A stretch of 64,000 nt of DNA, from NCBI RefSeq assembly GCF_964019385.1, contig NC_088650.1, positions 26,133,766 through 26,197,765 on the forward strand. Direction: 5' to 3'. This DNA comes from Sycon ciliatum (taxonomy: Eukaryota > Porifera > Calcarea > Leucosolenida > Sycettidae). The notes under the pieces were generated by a model, which was not told the DNA's origin, made no database searches, and was given only the letters and a program-made list of their open reading frames with translations. The stretch's first letter is position 1. Each line of letters begins with the position of its first letter. Below, in pieces: positions 47,646 through 61,108 of the stretch. Position numbers and translations under genes: made by a program.

Positions 47646-48898
47646 TATTGATAAACAGGCCGAAAGCTGCTGGTTACCCTTTGAGAACAAGTATAAACCT
47701 TATTAATTTTACTCTTGGTATTACTCTGGATAATCACCATGATCACAATCATGCCTCATGGTCTACGCCAAGCTATTTACAGTACATGTAGAGTCGTGCG
47801 CCCCAGAACGTTGTTTCCAAGGTGCTAGCCTGGGACGTTCTAATTTTGTTCAGCAATCTGGTTGCGTTCTTATAACACGTCCTTACAATCCGTCCTGACT
47901 GTATAGCAACACTAATCCACCACTCCCTCTTGTCTACACTGTGCGGACTGACGCGCACAAACACAACACGAATACAATAGTTCTAGATAGAAGTCTCTAA
48001 ATCAAATTCAATTGCACCTATCGACAGAATTTGATGGATGTAACAAAAACAAAGCATACAGCAAATTAGGACAGGAACGCATAATGGCTATAATTGAAAA
48101 AAAAAAAAGAACATGCGCAAAGACAACAACACAGTTACACTGGTGACAAAAGCAGTGACAAGCAACATAAAGCATTCTGGTGACGAACAAAAATCTGTAG
48201 TATTAAGACAATAGACATCAAGCTCCCTTTTCCGCATTTGAAAAGCAAAGTAAATCCCGAATGGCATACCAGCAGGGTAAAAGCAACGAATAGAAACAAG
48301 AGCAAATACTGTGTGTGACAAACAAGAGCATGAAACCTGTGAGCGTGCAAGAAATCGCCACACTGCGTATTCTGAAAATGTTTCACTAATCAAATAAACT
48401 AAAAAGTAAGAAATAGCAAAGGCTGGATGCAAGCAGACGGACGAGAAAAGAGACGAGCAACACATTGTATATATACAGCCAACTATCCATTCCCATTGAC
48501 CAGGTAAAACTGAGGAGTCCCTCTTTCAGGGAGAGGGTGGTATGGGTTGGCGATCGACAGGACACTGCACATACGCCAGTGATGTACACAGCTAGAGGAA
48601 CAAACAGATATGCAACGACTGGCCAAATGCAGCGTAATGTTGTTGGCAGGGACAGCTGGCCCTCCTGGGACACTGCTGCTGTCATGTTAGTCAATAAACC
48701 TAGAGAGGACTCTTGCACAAAGCAGGGGTCGACTTGCGAGAAAAAAAAAAGCAAAGAAACAACGGGGGAAGGATGAATAAAAGACGTTGATGAGCAGAAC
48801 AATGGAAACAATGCTAAAGGTCACGATGCTATTGCGACTCTGAGGAGACATGAAGAGGACAAACCGGCGCTGGTCCATTCCAGAAGTGGTTGAGCAGT
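47646..48898. other. Region 3' of AP-2 alpha, no gene seen
   Basis: Frames on the minus strand (up to 141 codons) are rich in hydrophobic residues but match nothing I know and lack conserved motifs. Part is probably the 3' untranslated region of AP-2 alpha; no clear AATAAA on the minus strand was found close to the stop. Confidence 0.4.
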
Positions 48899-51800
48899 CT
48901 AGAACTGTGTGAGCAAGAGATTGCACACGCTGGCTGACACCGTATCCCGTGATGCTCGCACTGTCAGCCGGTACATCTGAAAGAGAGTGAACAACACCAA
49001 AGAAAACGTTCTACTTCGAAGTACATGAAACACGAGAATATCCAGTGACAAGCACGACCCGACTAACAGTCATCAAGCACTTGTGCAAGCTTCATTGCAT
49101 AATGTAGGACAATAGGATCTCTACATGCTGGATGCATGTCTATCCTTCCTCCTTCTCTTTTTCTTTATTCCTTTTCTTCCTGTGGTTGGCTATCACCCCT
49201 CTCTCGCACTTTGTGTACCAATTGGTCATGGATCACAAGTTGAGTGAAAAAAATGAAAAAAAAATAGTCCATGGTCTGTTTTATTGAGCAGAAACAAGGC
49301 AAGTGGGAGAAATTCTTGAGGCTGTCCTCCGCCAGCATGAACTAGAATTCTCACGCACAAACTGACTCCTGCCACCAGTATTGCACTCCATAATAGGCTC
49401 AAGCGTGATGTATGATACCACTTTCTGCAGTACGATGTGCGGCTTGTGATGACACACGATTCACGTTGGCTTCCGTAACATCTACATTGCATACGCAGTG
49501 CAACGTAAATGTACCGTAAAGTACCGTTGATCCGCCCCCTCTCGATTTTCTACTCGTGAAGCGACTTCGGCGTATACAAAGAAATACGATGTTGAACCGA
49601 CGCATGCACTGCTGTACACAATACGTGCCAATCCAGGATGAAAATGTGCACAATTCAGCGCATCGAGTCTGATCCTCCACGTTGTTGTACATCGTACTGC
49701 ACTTGACAGCCTTGATCTAATTCCTGCCCCCTGCCGAAAACCTAGCTGGGAAGCAACATGGCGTGGGGGAGAATCAACGGCATGTGTAGCCAGTGCAAAG
49801 TAAATATGTGTGCAGCCAGTGCAAACAATAAACTGTACCCCACTGGCGCGAGTCAAACTTTGCACAAGTTGAACTTTGGACAGCTTCTGCGGCAGTGGTC
49901 CTGCGACTGCAAGCGACTGCATGCGTTAGCATTGGACAAGCATTTTCTTGTAAGTGTAGGACATCGCATCGCAGAAAGTAATGTCGAGAATTGTGTTTCA
50001 GTCGCCTTGCAGTATTTGCAAGGTACCAGCACAGTCGCTAGACGTGACTATTGCACCATCAAACAAAGACAAGCCTGGGCTACTAAACACAGGGGTACTA
50101 TGCAGCAATGCATACCTGTGCTTGCGAGTTTGGCTCAAGACGAACCAATACACCAACTTGAGCGGAGGTCGTGTGCACAATGCCGGCTGACACAAAGTTT
50201 TCTGGATTGGGGTCAACGCCATCGATTGCCCCGACACCAAGACCAACCAGCTGCAGATACAACAAAGCACACAAAAGCATCCAAGTTATAAAGTCTCCTT
50301 TCTTAGAAACTTCAAGAATTACAATAAAAAAAGTATAAAGTTGAAACCATTCCAATACACATGATAGGAAGAAAAAAATACGGTTCACATGAGTTGGCCA
50401 GTCTTACTTATCCACATCTGTAAGAGCACTAAGGATCAAGACACATTCCGGAAAGCTCTGGTAAATTCTGACGGCCTACAACGTTGTCCAGAAAACCTTC
50501 CCAAGATATGACAGCAACAATTCCACTACAGTCAGACCTCGCCTATCCTGTCTTCTTTTATCCGGATCCCTTGCCATCCGGAAGAAAATAGCTGGTTACA
50601 GATTTACAACATACGCGATGCATCCAACATAACCGGTGTCCGGTTAGCCGATTCCCTCGCCTATCCGGATATTTTTTTGTGGAAAATGTGTGCGGTTAGG
50701 CGAGGTCTGACTGTAATACCACGTCACAGGGCTATTGGGCAGCATTCAAAGGGTCCTAAACCAACAACTCACCTTAGATTTAGTGGCCTCGCTATCAATG
50801 GGGAAGGCAGCCTTGAAAATCTTCTGGTTCTCCTGGCCAGGACTGTAGCATACACAGAAAACACAAGTAGACATAAGCTGTTGCAGTCTACACAGAAGTA
50901 CATGTCAGAGAATAGATGCACTGCAATGTCAAAAGTACAAGAAACCATCAGAACTTTCTCAGGGGTTGTATACACCAGTGTATTGCAGACAACAGAAGAT
51001 GCATTCTCACAATTTCTTCCGGTAATGCTGGCGTAACATTAAACACACATGCCTTTAATGCGGTCTGGCTAGTTCAGCTAAGGTCACGCAAAATTATTCG
51101 TTCTTTCGAGCCACTTCAATCATGAGCAACAGGGTCGTATATTTGTGGCAAGCAATGGAGGCGTGCACGCAAAGCTTCACAATTGATCTGCAGACAACCC
51201 GTGACTATCAGTGTAAAACACAATCGCGAAGGGGGTGGATAACGGCTGCATTGACCTACAGAAAAACCTAAGATCGTACTGTCGCGGACATGGAAATCCA
51301 GTCGATTGACCGGGGCCGGCGCCCTCAGGGCGTGCAGAACGTTATGCACATGTTGATCTGATGCGACCAGTGCGCTGCAGCGCATATACATGAATATGTA
51401 CATGTAATGCACGTGTGTACTGCTTACCCACGGCTGCATGGCCAGCGCACTGGGGCCGCTAGACGTGCGACCGGATTTCCATGTCCACTACAGTACTACG
51501 AGTAAGATTCAACTATGGATGGATCTCAATCACACTGTTCATATTGGTGACTGCAGGGCAAACCCAATGTATGCACAGGCCAATTTACCATGCTATGAGT
51601 TTTGCCCATGAGCTACAGTACTAGTACCTTCTAACTGAAATTTCGTACACGTGGCATTGATTGAAATCCATCTATAACCCATTTATACTACAGCGCCTTA
51701 CTTTGACAGAGCCTTCCACCGTGTGAAGAAATCACTGGACGACATTTGAGTGGATTCGAAGAAGCGGGTGATGTGCACAGGCAGAAGGAGGGTGAGTTGC

Positions 51801-53562
51801 TCTTGAACTCCATTCGCCCTGCAGACATAAACAGGATGTTGCAAGATATCAGCCACACACGCACACGCACGGATAGTCCGTGGGGTTTTCAGGGGAAAAC
51901 TTTTAACCCTTTAAGAGCCGCCCCATACTTGAATGCGTCGTAAACGACGCATTCAAATGCAAAACTTCAAAAGATCGTAACTCAGTCCTATCTCGCTCAA
52001 ATCTAGTGATCGAAATATCCAGGGCGAAGAGAAAACTCTCACCTGTCGGCAAAAACAATCCGCGAAGCGCTGCAAGAAACGGTTCCTGAGATAAATCACT
52101 CGTAAGTTGAGCCGCGATCGCGGCAATTTCAAAAGCGCGCAGTGCGACTTTACTATTGAGAATTTTGAGACTTTTCGTCACGCTGGTTTACTCGAATTTG
52201 CACGGGTTTCACTGTTGATATTGTCAAGAGTACACAGCAAAAAAATTGGAACTCCACGATCGAGTAAAATGAAATATCTGGAGCGGGACGCAATTGGACG
52301 CATTTGGGGCATTTTTCGTACTGTCGCTGCGATCTAGCGCTGGATAGACGGTGTGCTGGCTGTCATGATCGACCTCATTCTCTTCCTCTCGCAGAGACCT
52401 TTCCAGGAAGCCCTGGATTGTGAGGATTGAGTGAGTAGAACTGAAGCTATGATCCAAGGAACACGAAAAAATGCAGAATTTTGAAATGTTCCTGTGGCTC
52501 TTAAAGGGTTAACTCTTCAAAACACGAAACAGTGACAACTAGAATGCCCCCCTTAAGGTTGACAGGCCAGAGTTCCACCTACATGTTGAAAAAGAACAGG
52601 TTTCACAAACAATAACAGCAGAAGCAGCACCATCACTGGCATCAGCAGCAAGTTTTGTTCTTTGCACTCACGTGTAGCGGATGTCCAGAAGTGGTGGTTC
52701 TGTGAAATTTTGCGCACACTCCGCATTCACCAGTTGTTGTACCTGAGCACCTATGTCCACGGTCGAGGCGGTTGGTTTTGTCTGAACTACCAGCTACATT
52801 GTGCAGAATATAAAAAAGAAGAAAACAAGGTCCAAATAAGATCCATGCATATTATTTCAGTTTTACGTTACGGGAATGCACGCTACTTCGCACACCAGCA
52901 CTTGCCATTATTTAACAATCAAGCCCCGCACGCCAGAAAGCGGTGGAAAGTTAGCTGTTGTGGCAGTAGAACACACAACCCGCCACACAATCCGGTATTC
53001 GCCTAGTCTAGCCAGATCAGGGTTGTCCGGTGATATTGAACTCTATGCGTGATGGGAGCGAGCACACTTCACAGAGCAAACTGGTCACAAAGTTTATATA
53101 GCACAACCATCTGGCCTTGAGTCAGCTACACAACACAGAGCTGCAAGGTAAACGAAGCGTGCAACTAGACAATGTACTGGTAAACGCCATGAAACACGGT
53201 TGTAGCCTTTCTGCAGGGCAACTTGCCTCACACTTGACAGACACAATCAGAACCCTTTGTTGTGTTCCCTTTGTTCCGTTGGCCTAGGTACCTGCTTGCG
53301 CGCTCAGGTTTGCTATATCTAGCTCACTCACTCACTCTCTCTCTCTCTCTCTCACCTCAAGAAAAATATATTTTTAATGACCTGTACCTGGGTGGCAAGC
53401 TCTCCTGGGCAGTGTACGGTTGACACAAAGTTCTGAAGAGGTCCCGATGACTTGTTGCCAAAGAAGACGCCGATGCGGCCGAGGTTCTGTCGGTACTCAG
53501 ACTTGATACCGATCTGCAGCGCTGGACTCTCAAAGAGGACGCCGCTGAGCCGAGAACAGAAT
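48899..53562 (-). CDS. AP2A: AP-2 alpha appendage (ear) exons
   Basis: Exon 53388-53562 opens the ear with [20 protein letters not shown] and [17 protein letters not shown]. Exon 52672-52781 has [20 protein letters not shown]. Exon 51702-51818 has [20 protein letters not shown] and TRWKALS. Exon 50773-50842 has [19 protein letters not shown]. Exon 50116-50250 has [20 protein letters not shown] and RLEPNSQAQ. The last exon, 48899-48976, is [20 protein letters not shown] ending LLTQF. The sandwich and platform subdomains are both complete, with the platform Trp in FFTRW-K. The last intron (1.1 kb) is the longest after the ear starts. Confidence 0.95.
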
Positions 53563-56500
53563 CTAGAAAAGACAACACAAACGCAGAGCTAAAGAATACA
53601 CTCTTTGCATACTGAAAGCACAGGGTGAAACTGTAGAAGTGCGATCTAGGCTGCACAAACAGAAAAGAAGTATATTTCAGAAAAAAGAGTGAAGTGGTCA
53701 CACACACACACACACACAAAAAGGGCTGTCCGGTAACCTTGAACTCTATGCGTGATGGGAGCGAGCATACTTCACAGAGCAAACTGGCCACAGAATTTAT
53801 ATAGCACAACCATCTGGCCTTGAGTCAGCTACACAATAAATAAGCTGCAAGGTAAACGAAGCGTGCAACCAGAAGTACTGGCAAATACTGGCACAAGAAT
53901 ATAACAATTTGTAACAGGCAACAAGGTGCTGTTCGCACATAGCAAAAAATGATCCCAATCAGGAGCAAGGAGCGTCCAATGTGAAACTCTTTTCAAGCAG
54001 TGCTTGGTATGATTCCTATAGACACAGCGTTGCACATGTCATATACAACTGAAGGAGACAATGAATATGATTACATCCAGCAGCACACATGCTGCCAGAC
54101 AATACTTTCAAACACTTACTTATCATAACCTTCCTGAGCACCAGGGGACAGCGCTCCTGGTCCAGCTGGAGCAGCAGGAGAACCAAAGTTGTCCGACGCT
54201 CCAAAAATGTCTACCAGTGCGTTTCCACCGCTTGGTGCTGCAGCGGGCTGGCTGGGTGCTGCGACAGGCTCAGGTTCTGATCCTCCAAGGAGATCAGCAA
54301 GAGGCTGCATAACAATGGTAAAGGGCAAAAAAGATCAAGTTACACCACATGCATTCCTCTAGCTGTCTTGAATTCTATCCTACAGAGACAGTAGTGGCAA
54401 GGCCACAAAAAAAAGAAGCAGCACCTGACATAATTTAAAGTGAAGGAAGAGTGCAAGGCGGCACTAAAAGAGTTGAGGTACGCACACTTAACACGCACAA
54501 AGAGGTACGTACCGCCGCAGCAGGCGCAGCTGCAACAGGGGCAGCCACGGGCAATGTCGTGTTGGCAGGAGTGGAAACAGGAGCAGCAACAGTCACACCT
54601 GCAGAAGACTCGGAAGCAGCAGACAGAGATACCGTGCTCTGCGTACCAGCACCGGGCCGCCGTTCCTTGCTACGGCCACCAGCCGCCTCACCCTTCTTCT
54701 TCTTCAGCTTTGCCAGAAGAGATGACTCGCGCTCTGGGAAAGGTGGCATTTCTTCCAGAACAGTAGCCTGGAAATAGAACGTGAATCAAAACATGGACAG
54801 AGAGCCAGTCACACACCAACAGTAATTGAATCATCAAAGCGCACAGCGATCTATGAACTTCCAATTCAATCGCTGTTTGCCCAAAATTACAGAATACTTC
54901 ACACGCCAACACTAAAAAGCTTTGCCATGGCTTCACAATCAAGCCCCACACGCCAGGAAACGGTGGCAGTAGAACACACAGCCCGTCACACAATCTGGTA
55001 TCCGCCTAGTCTAGCCAGACTAGGGATGTCCAGTGACATTGAACTCTATGCGTGATGGGAGCAAGCACACTTCACAGAGCAAACTGGTCACAAATTTTAT
55101 ATAGCACAACCATCTGGCCTTGAGTCAGGTACACAACATAGAGCTGCAAGGTAAACGAAGCGTGCAACTAGACAATGTACTGGTAAACGGCATGAAACAT
55201 GGTTGTAGCCTACCTGCAGGGCAACTTGCCTCACACTGGACAGGCACAATCAGGTCTAGCACATTCATAAATATGGCCGTGCCCAGTTGACAATCTTTTT
55301 AATCAAGGCAGGTATCACAGTGTGTACGATTGAAGTGGACTTGCCCCTCAAAACCGATGGACGGGAGATTATGAATAGGTTCCGTCAGTGACAGGTGTGC
55401 TGGACCCCCTGCTGGGAGTATCCTGAGATCGAAACTACACGAGCTGTATTACAACGAGGTCATCCAGGCAACCAAATGAACATGTCCAGAATCACTTTAG
55501 CTTACCAGAACATCGGCTGATGCAACGTCAGCAAGCCTCTGATACTCGACTGCACGCTGCTGGATTTCAACATCAGAGCTCCGTACATTGCTGTCGCTTT
55601 GCAGTACAGTCTATAAAATCCGGAAAAAAGTAGAAAGAAGCACAACAAAAGGATCACAAAGAAGTGTGAACGGCCTATTGAGTATGTGTCAAAGCAGCAA
55701 CAAAAACACCTGAGAGGAAACCAGGTATTCAAAGTGCAATCGGTACAGGTATCTTCATACAGTAGAATGCCGATTGCCCAAATGTAAACTATCCAAAGGA
55801 TTGACTGTCCGAAAAACCTGTTTGCGCTGAATGGAATGGACAAAAGAAGATTTTTGGTGCTTTTCCCCACCCGAAGCACTATCGAAATGGTGCACAGGAT
55901 GTATGACAACAGGCTAGAGTCAGAATGTATCCCCGCTGTGTCATTTAGAGGGGCTGTCTTCAACATGGTTCGCAGCGGTACACAAAATCAAATTTCCAGA
56001 CATCCCAGACCACGTTCTTCCATGACAGATCTTTAGCAATCACAATTTTCGCACAATGCATTGTACTGCATAGGCAAGTGTAAAAGAGCTGATTTCACAA
56101 TCAAGCCCCACACGCCAGAACGCGGTGGAAAGTTAGTTGTTGTGGCAGTAGAACACACAACCCGCCACACAATCTGGTATCCGCCTAGTCTAGCCAGACC
56201 AGGGCTGTCCGGTGACATTGAACTCTATGCGTGATGGGAGCGAGCACACTTCACAGAGCAAACTGGTCACAAAGTTTATATAGCACAACCATCTGGCCTT
56301 GAGTCAGCTACACAACACAGAGCTGCAAGGTAAACGAAGCGTGCAACTAGACAATGTACTGGTAAACGCCATGAAACATGGTTGTAGCCTTTCTGCAGGG
56401 CAACTAGCCTCACATTTGACAGGCACAGTCAGAACCCTTTGTAGCGTTCCCTTTGTTCCGTTGGCCTAGGTAGCTGCTTGCGCGCTCAAGTTTGCTATAG

Positions 56501-56817
56501 CCCTTTATCTAGCTCTCTCTCTCCGTCTCAGAAGAACTTTAATATCTGCTTCCAGTGAGAACCAAGGTGAATACTCCTCCAAGGCAAAAAGTTATAGACC
56601 AGGTACCATGTTCGCCAGTACAGCAGACTACACATTGCCTCATGAAACGAATGAAAACATATTGAAAGCATACCTTCTGGATGTGTGCCTTCATCTCGGG
56701 GAACAAGTTGACAAATTTGACGTACGTTGACAGCAAAAGGCTCCTTGTTGGGCTGGAGCACAGATGGAATTTGCTGTGCAGCAGCTCAAACTGTACCATT
56801 GGGCTGTCCACACACAT

Positions 56818-56882
<65 letters not shown>

Positions 56883-59449
56883 GAAACTGAGTTCATCACC
56901 AGGCAGACAGAAATGAAAAAGGGTCACTACACACCAAACAGGCAGACAGTGCCATACCCAAACAACCTGATCAGGACAGGAAACCGTTTCAAGGAGCAAA
57001 CTCTGCACACAACAAAAGGCTATACCTGGAACGAGAATCACCAGCGATCAGGTTACCAAATTCACCCAGCACGTAACCGCCGACCTTGATCATGTTTTCA
57101 TGACAAGCAGGTGCTTGCAGGGCCTGTAACACAGAACAACATTGGACATAATCGAAAGGAGAATCTTGAAAGCGATGAAATAAAGAGTATAGCTGAAACT
57201 CGAGCCAGAAGCAAATTTCTACCAAGCACAAATGACTGGAACACAGCACTGTAACAAATGTACAGTGGCCTTGTACTCAATGGGTAAAGGGCAGTGAGCC
57301 CACAAAGCAAACTGACCACGGACCTTTCTATCGCACAGCCATCTGGCCTTGGAGCAGTAACAGCATGCTATGCAATGTAAGCATAGCATTGAACTGTAAG
57401 GTAAACGAAGCTGTGCCACAGCCCAACAAAAGCACTACCAACATTCCCAATAACGATAGAACTCGTCATGCATTTTAAAGGGCAAGAAAAAAACCTACCT
57501 CAAATACAGTCTTAGCGGCGTAGCCTTGCACATCATCTCTGTTAGTGACGATCTGAATGACGCGATACCACACCTGGACATACAACACGCACATATACGA
57601 ACACAAACACACATTTGAACATGCAGCCGTAGATAAAAAGTAAAAATGAGTACATTCTGCAACTGACATATTTTAGTGGATTGTCCACCACTGTAAAACG
57701 GCTAATTTTAGCGACGGTGATAGTTTAGCGATTGGAGAGTTTTTGCTAGAGTGTTCACGCGCCAATCGATGAATGTACAGTACTAGTCATCCTTCTTTTT
57801 AAAGTCTGAAGCTCGCATCGCTAAGATATTTCATCGCGAATTGGTCCAGATGAAAACGCTAAAATTTACCCGCTAAAATTAGCCGTTCTACAATAACAGT
57901 TATACGAATCTATGATCTACTCCTGCTCCATATGTGTGGCTCAGTCAAAAGTTGCTACAGCACTCCTATCTGGAAAATACAACCACACTGGTATATGCTG
58001 AACCACCAGGCTTCATCAATACTAGGCATATTACAACGTTTTCTAATCTTATTGACCACCAGCCCCAGAGAATACTGGCCAGCACGGGACACATACGAGA
58101 CCAGGTGCATGCAGAGTCCATGTATTGCACCCTGCGTAAATTCATACGCGATTCTTTACGAAGACATGAAACTGCCGTCCAGCAATTTGAATTGCTTACC
58201 TCTTCACTGACGTAGTCGCCGGCCAAGCGGATCAGATTCAGAATTGTGTCGACATACCATGTGTAGTCTACTGCAAACTTCTCGGCCAGAATGGCAACCT
58301 TCAGTACCTAAGCAATCAAGACAAGAAGGTCACAACAGTTGAATTCAAACTTCAATAGACTTACAGTTACCTGTTGCATGTTCCAGGAAGTCCAACACGA
58401 CAACACCAGAAAAGGGAAAGAGCAATCCTGGCAAACTTCAAAATTGTGGTATGAAATACGCAAATAATCTCCTACAGTACTACGCTGAAGATTACAAAAT
58501 CCAGTAAAGAATGCACGGTGACTGTATAAAACTCTATGAAAGAGGATATGCTCTCACAAAGCGAACAAATCACAGTATTTTCTGTCTCACAGCCATCTGG
58601 CCTTGAATCAGTAACCAAGTGCCACAGGGGCATTGAACTGCAAGGTAAACGAAGGTGTGAAGCCCCACATGTATATGTATGAATTCAGAGAACAAGGTCA
58701 CAATACAAGGGATGCGTCCGGTGCACATGTAAAAATAACATGCACAACTCAGACAAATAGTTCAAGAGGCGTGAAGAGAAAACTTTGAAATATTAGCATG
58801 TGGAGCAAAGTCTTACCATTTCCTCGCGAATGGAATAGTCAGCCGATTCGAGATACGTCAACATTTCAGCAACAATCCGCTCAGCATTGGTCCTGTCGCA
58901 CATGGCGTACAGAAGATCCACGGCACGTTGCCGTACGCTAACGTCTCTCTCCGTCTGTAAAGCGTGACAAGTTGGTAAGAAACGAGACGAGTTAGATTGA
59001 AAGCACAGCAGTACCTTGTGTGCCTGCAAAATGAACCTACATGACAGGCAAGAAGCTGCCAGTGACACGGTGCATATCTCCATAGTTACCTAAAGCACCA
59101 CATGAATTTTTCGAAGGATACAAGGACACAACCTAGTCAAACTTTGACAAACGAACACCGACGAGCAGAGGAATTAGTTGGTTTACATGAGCCTGCACCA
59201 AGCAAGCAACAAAGGTAACACCGTGCTAAATACTAGTATACATTTACCTTTAGCTGGTTGACCACTGTCTCCTGGTGCTTACGGACTGCATCATGAGAAA
59301 ACTCGGACACTGCCAAGCGACTCATTGTCTCCAGAGCCAGGTACCTCAAATTTGTCTCCCTGTGCTGCAAGAACTGACCAAGCTGATTGCAGGCACGCAC
59401 AAGCAAGTTTGGCTCACTGTGATTGCAGACGCCAAAGCACAATGCAGAC

Positions 59450-59523
<74 letters not shown>

Positions 59524-61108
59524 ACACACACACAAGACTTCGGTTGGTTCACAATTGAACAAAACAAAAACGCTGCAGTGACACTGTATACCACAAGAAG
59601 AAAAAAGAAAGAAATGCTACGTCTCGCTGCACAACAAAACAAATGGTGGCCGATGGAATTGAAAACAAGCGAATTGTGCATACACAGTAGTTGTGTTCAG
59701 TGTGTCACGATTTGTTCTAGCTCTGACCCACCTGTCCATGTGGATAATGAGATTGATTGCTTCGAACAACACGGAGTTCTTGGCATTGCTGTGCTGAACT
59801 TTCTTGCTCTTCGGCGGGTCCTGAGCTCGGTTGAGAATGGCTTCCAGTGCTTCACACAGACGACCGCGAACACCAGGATCCTCTGCAACAGCAACCGAGA
59901 ACAGAACACTCATTGCTCAGAAACGAGAATGCAGAGGTGAAGGGGGAGAGGGTATAAGACTAATAAAGAGTCTTGAATAACAGCCACTCGGGAATCAAAA
60001 TCTAGCACGAGAGACAAGGAAAGGCCGTGCAATTCAACAGGAACATGCGTTGTCCTCGTCAGTTTCATTTTGTTAACATCAGTTATCTACGCACCTGGAG
60101 GAGGGTAATTCTGCAGGATTTGCAGCAGCTTGACAGACAACCATGGCGCGGGCACAAAATAGTATGTGTAGTCCTGCAACTCAGATACCGCGACACTGAC
60201 AATCTGCAACACAAGAACAGGTGTTTATCACAGACACATGCACACAGGCAATGCAACACATGCACAACACACACACAAATAAACAGAGGCAAGCACGCAC
60301 GCACAGACAAACACGCAACACATCTAATCACTGACACAACTAGTGCTTGCCAGTGAAATGCAACCACTGGGTCAACAAAAAGAGATGTGAGTATTTGAAG
60401 TAGAATGATGGAAGTGTGCACAGAGCTGGGTTGCACAATTGCAGGCCATCAATGGCTGCTTGACCATGGCCGGCATTGTACAAAGGAAAAAAGATACGCC
60501 GTAATGACTCAGATAGCCTTAGAAGCATGTGATAAAACACCCACAGGAAAATATATGCCTACAAACGTACCCGGCTGAGGCGGCTGACTGCGATCGAAAC
60601 AATACCCTGATATGGCTCGGGGAATTTGGTTACAAGCTCATTGATGAGACTCGTCGCTGCCGTCACAACACCCTAGCACACACAAGTACACAGTCATGTC
60701 ATATTCGCACACAAATCAGAAAGATAACAACAGGCTGGAAAACCAGTACAATCTGGAACACTGCAACATGTCCAGCCACATCAACAAGAATCCTGATTGA
60801 AAAAGCAAGACATTCGTAAGCAAGTGCATTTCTCAGCTACAGAGTTTTTAAAAGCCACAGCACGGAATTCAAAAACACAAAACAGATGCCCAGGGGAATA
60901 ACAGAGCCAGAATCGATGCTCTTAAGAAGAGCAGAAAAACATCACATCCACCAAGAAACATTTGCAAACAATGCTTACCAGGTGCTTCTCTGTTACGAGG
61001 TGTGTGATACGGTCTGCCCATTCGCGGTGGTTGATGACCTCGGGCTTCTGCCGGACCATCCTCAACAAGCACAGAGCAGCACACTGCTTGACACCTTCGT
61101 TACTCTCA
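48899..61108 (-). CDS. AP2A: AP-2 complex subunit alpha (alpha-adaptin), 5' end outside window
   Basis: Nineteen phase-consistent exons give 812 residues to the stop: 60979-61108, 60571-60672, 60095-60203, 59732-59882, 59248-59416, 58817-58954, 58200-58307, 57499-57573, 57026-57123, 56674-56803, 55506-55610, 54513-54767, 54120-54304, 53388-53562, 52672-52781, 51702-51818, 50773-50842, 50116-50250 and 48899-48976. Conserved stretches include [88 protein letters not shown] and [20 protein letters not shown]. The protein is the large subunit of the clathrin adaptor for plasma-membrane endocytosis. It has a helical trunk, a flexible hinge and an appendage (ear) that recruits accessory factors. 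Roughly 160 N-terminal residues, including the phosphoinositide-binding start, are beyond base 61108; no such exon was found up to 64000. Confidence 0.97.
50529..50713. mobile_element. Tigger-like MITE, 185 bp
   Basis: The ends CAGTCAGACCTCGCCTATCC and GGTTAGGCGAGGTCTGACTG are inverted and flanked by TA. It lies in the alpha-adaptin intron 50251-50772. Confidence 0.9.
51907..52508. mobile_element. piggyBac-like MITE, 602 bp, copy 1
   Basis: The termini CCCTTTAAGAGCC and GGCTCTTAAAGGG are flanked by TTAA on both sides (51903-51906, 52509-52512). The interior resembles the 63230-63835 element (AAAAAAATTGGAA; CTTTCCAG..GCCC..GATTGTGA), so they are one family. It lies in the alpha-adaptin intron 51819-52671. 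Confidence 0.88.
52910..53352. repeat. Alpha-adaptin intron repeat, copy A
   Basis: It contains CCCCGCACGCCAGAAAGCGG, GAACTCTATGCGTGATGGGA, CCATCTGGCCTTGAGTCAGC and GCAAGGTAAACGAAGCGTGC and ends in CTCTCTCT. It is nearly identical to copy C over about 430 bases. Confidence 0.92.
53725..53880. repeat. Alpha-adaptin intron repeat, partial copy D
   Basis: It shares GAACTCTATGCGTGATGGGA, CCATCTGGCCTTGAGTCAGC and GCAAGGTAAACGAAGCGTGC with copy A, then diverges. A (CA)8 run precedes it. Confidence 0.9.
54120..54767 (-). CDS. AP2A: AP-2 alpha hinge exons
   Basis: Exon 54513-54767 starts [20 protein letters not shown], the end of the trunk, then passes into Ala/Thr/Pro-rich sequence. Exon 54120-54304 continues [20 protein letters not shown] with [14 protein letters not shown] and ends GYD(K), joining the ear. 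The hinge is low-complexity as in other alpha-adaptins, with possible accessory-protein motifs (ADLL, DIFG). Confidence 0.93.
54935..55260. repeat. Alpha-adaptin intron repeat, copy B
   Basis: Same unit as copy A from CAATCAAGCCCCACACGCCA to CACACTGGACAGGCACAATC, lacking the distal CTCTCT part and the GTTAGTTGTT segment. Confidence 0.92.
56095..56525. repeat. Alpha-adaptin intron repeat, copy C
   Basis: Full-length copy matching A, including GGCCTAGGTAGCTGCTTGCG and the CTCTCTCT end. Confidence 0.93.
56818..56880. repeat. (CA)n microsatellite (TG on the sense strand)
   Basis: On the alpha-adaptin strand this is a TG tract ending about 15 bases before the acceptor of exon 56674-56803. Confidence 0.97.
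57257..57425. repeat. Alpha-adaptin intron repeat, diverged copy E
   Basis: The order ACAAAGCAAACTGACCAC, CACAGCCATCTGGCCTTGGA and GTAAGGTAAACGAAGCTGTG corresponds to copy A with many changes. Confidence 0.8.
58505..58660. repeat. Alpha-adaptin intron repeat, diverged copy F
   Basis: It has ACAGCCATCTGGCCTTGAAT and GCAAGGTAAACGAAGGTGTG in the same order and spacing as the other copies. Confidence 0.8.
59453..59535. repeat. (CA)n microsatellite (TG on the sense strand)
   Basis: On the alpha-adaptin strand it is a TG tract upstream of the acceptor of exon 59248-59416. Confidence 0.97.

Noticed and set aside
48386..48811. 141-codon hydrophobic frame on the minus strand
   Set aside because: It lies just 3' of the alpha-adaptin stop; no family resemblance and no initiation or splice context, so probably untranslated region or intergenic.
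49399..49922. Candidate last exon of alpha-adaptin in 49.4-49.9 kb
   Set aside because: The true last exon, opening MYRLTVRAS and ending TQF, was found at 48899-48976; the frames at 49.4-49.9 kb do not align with the family C-terminus.
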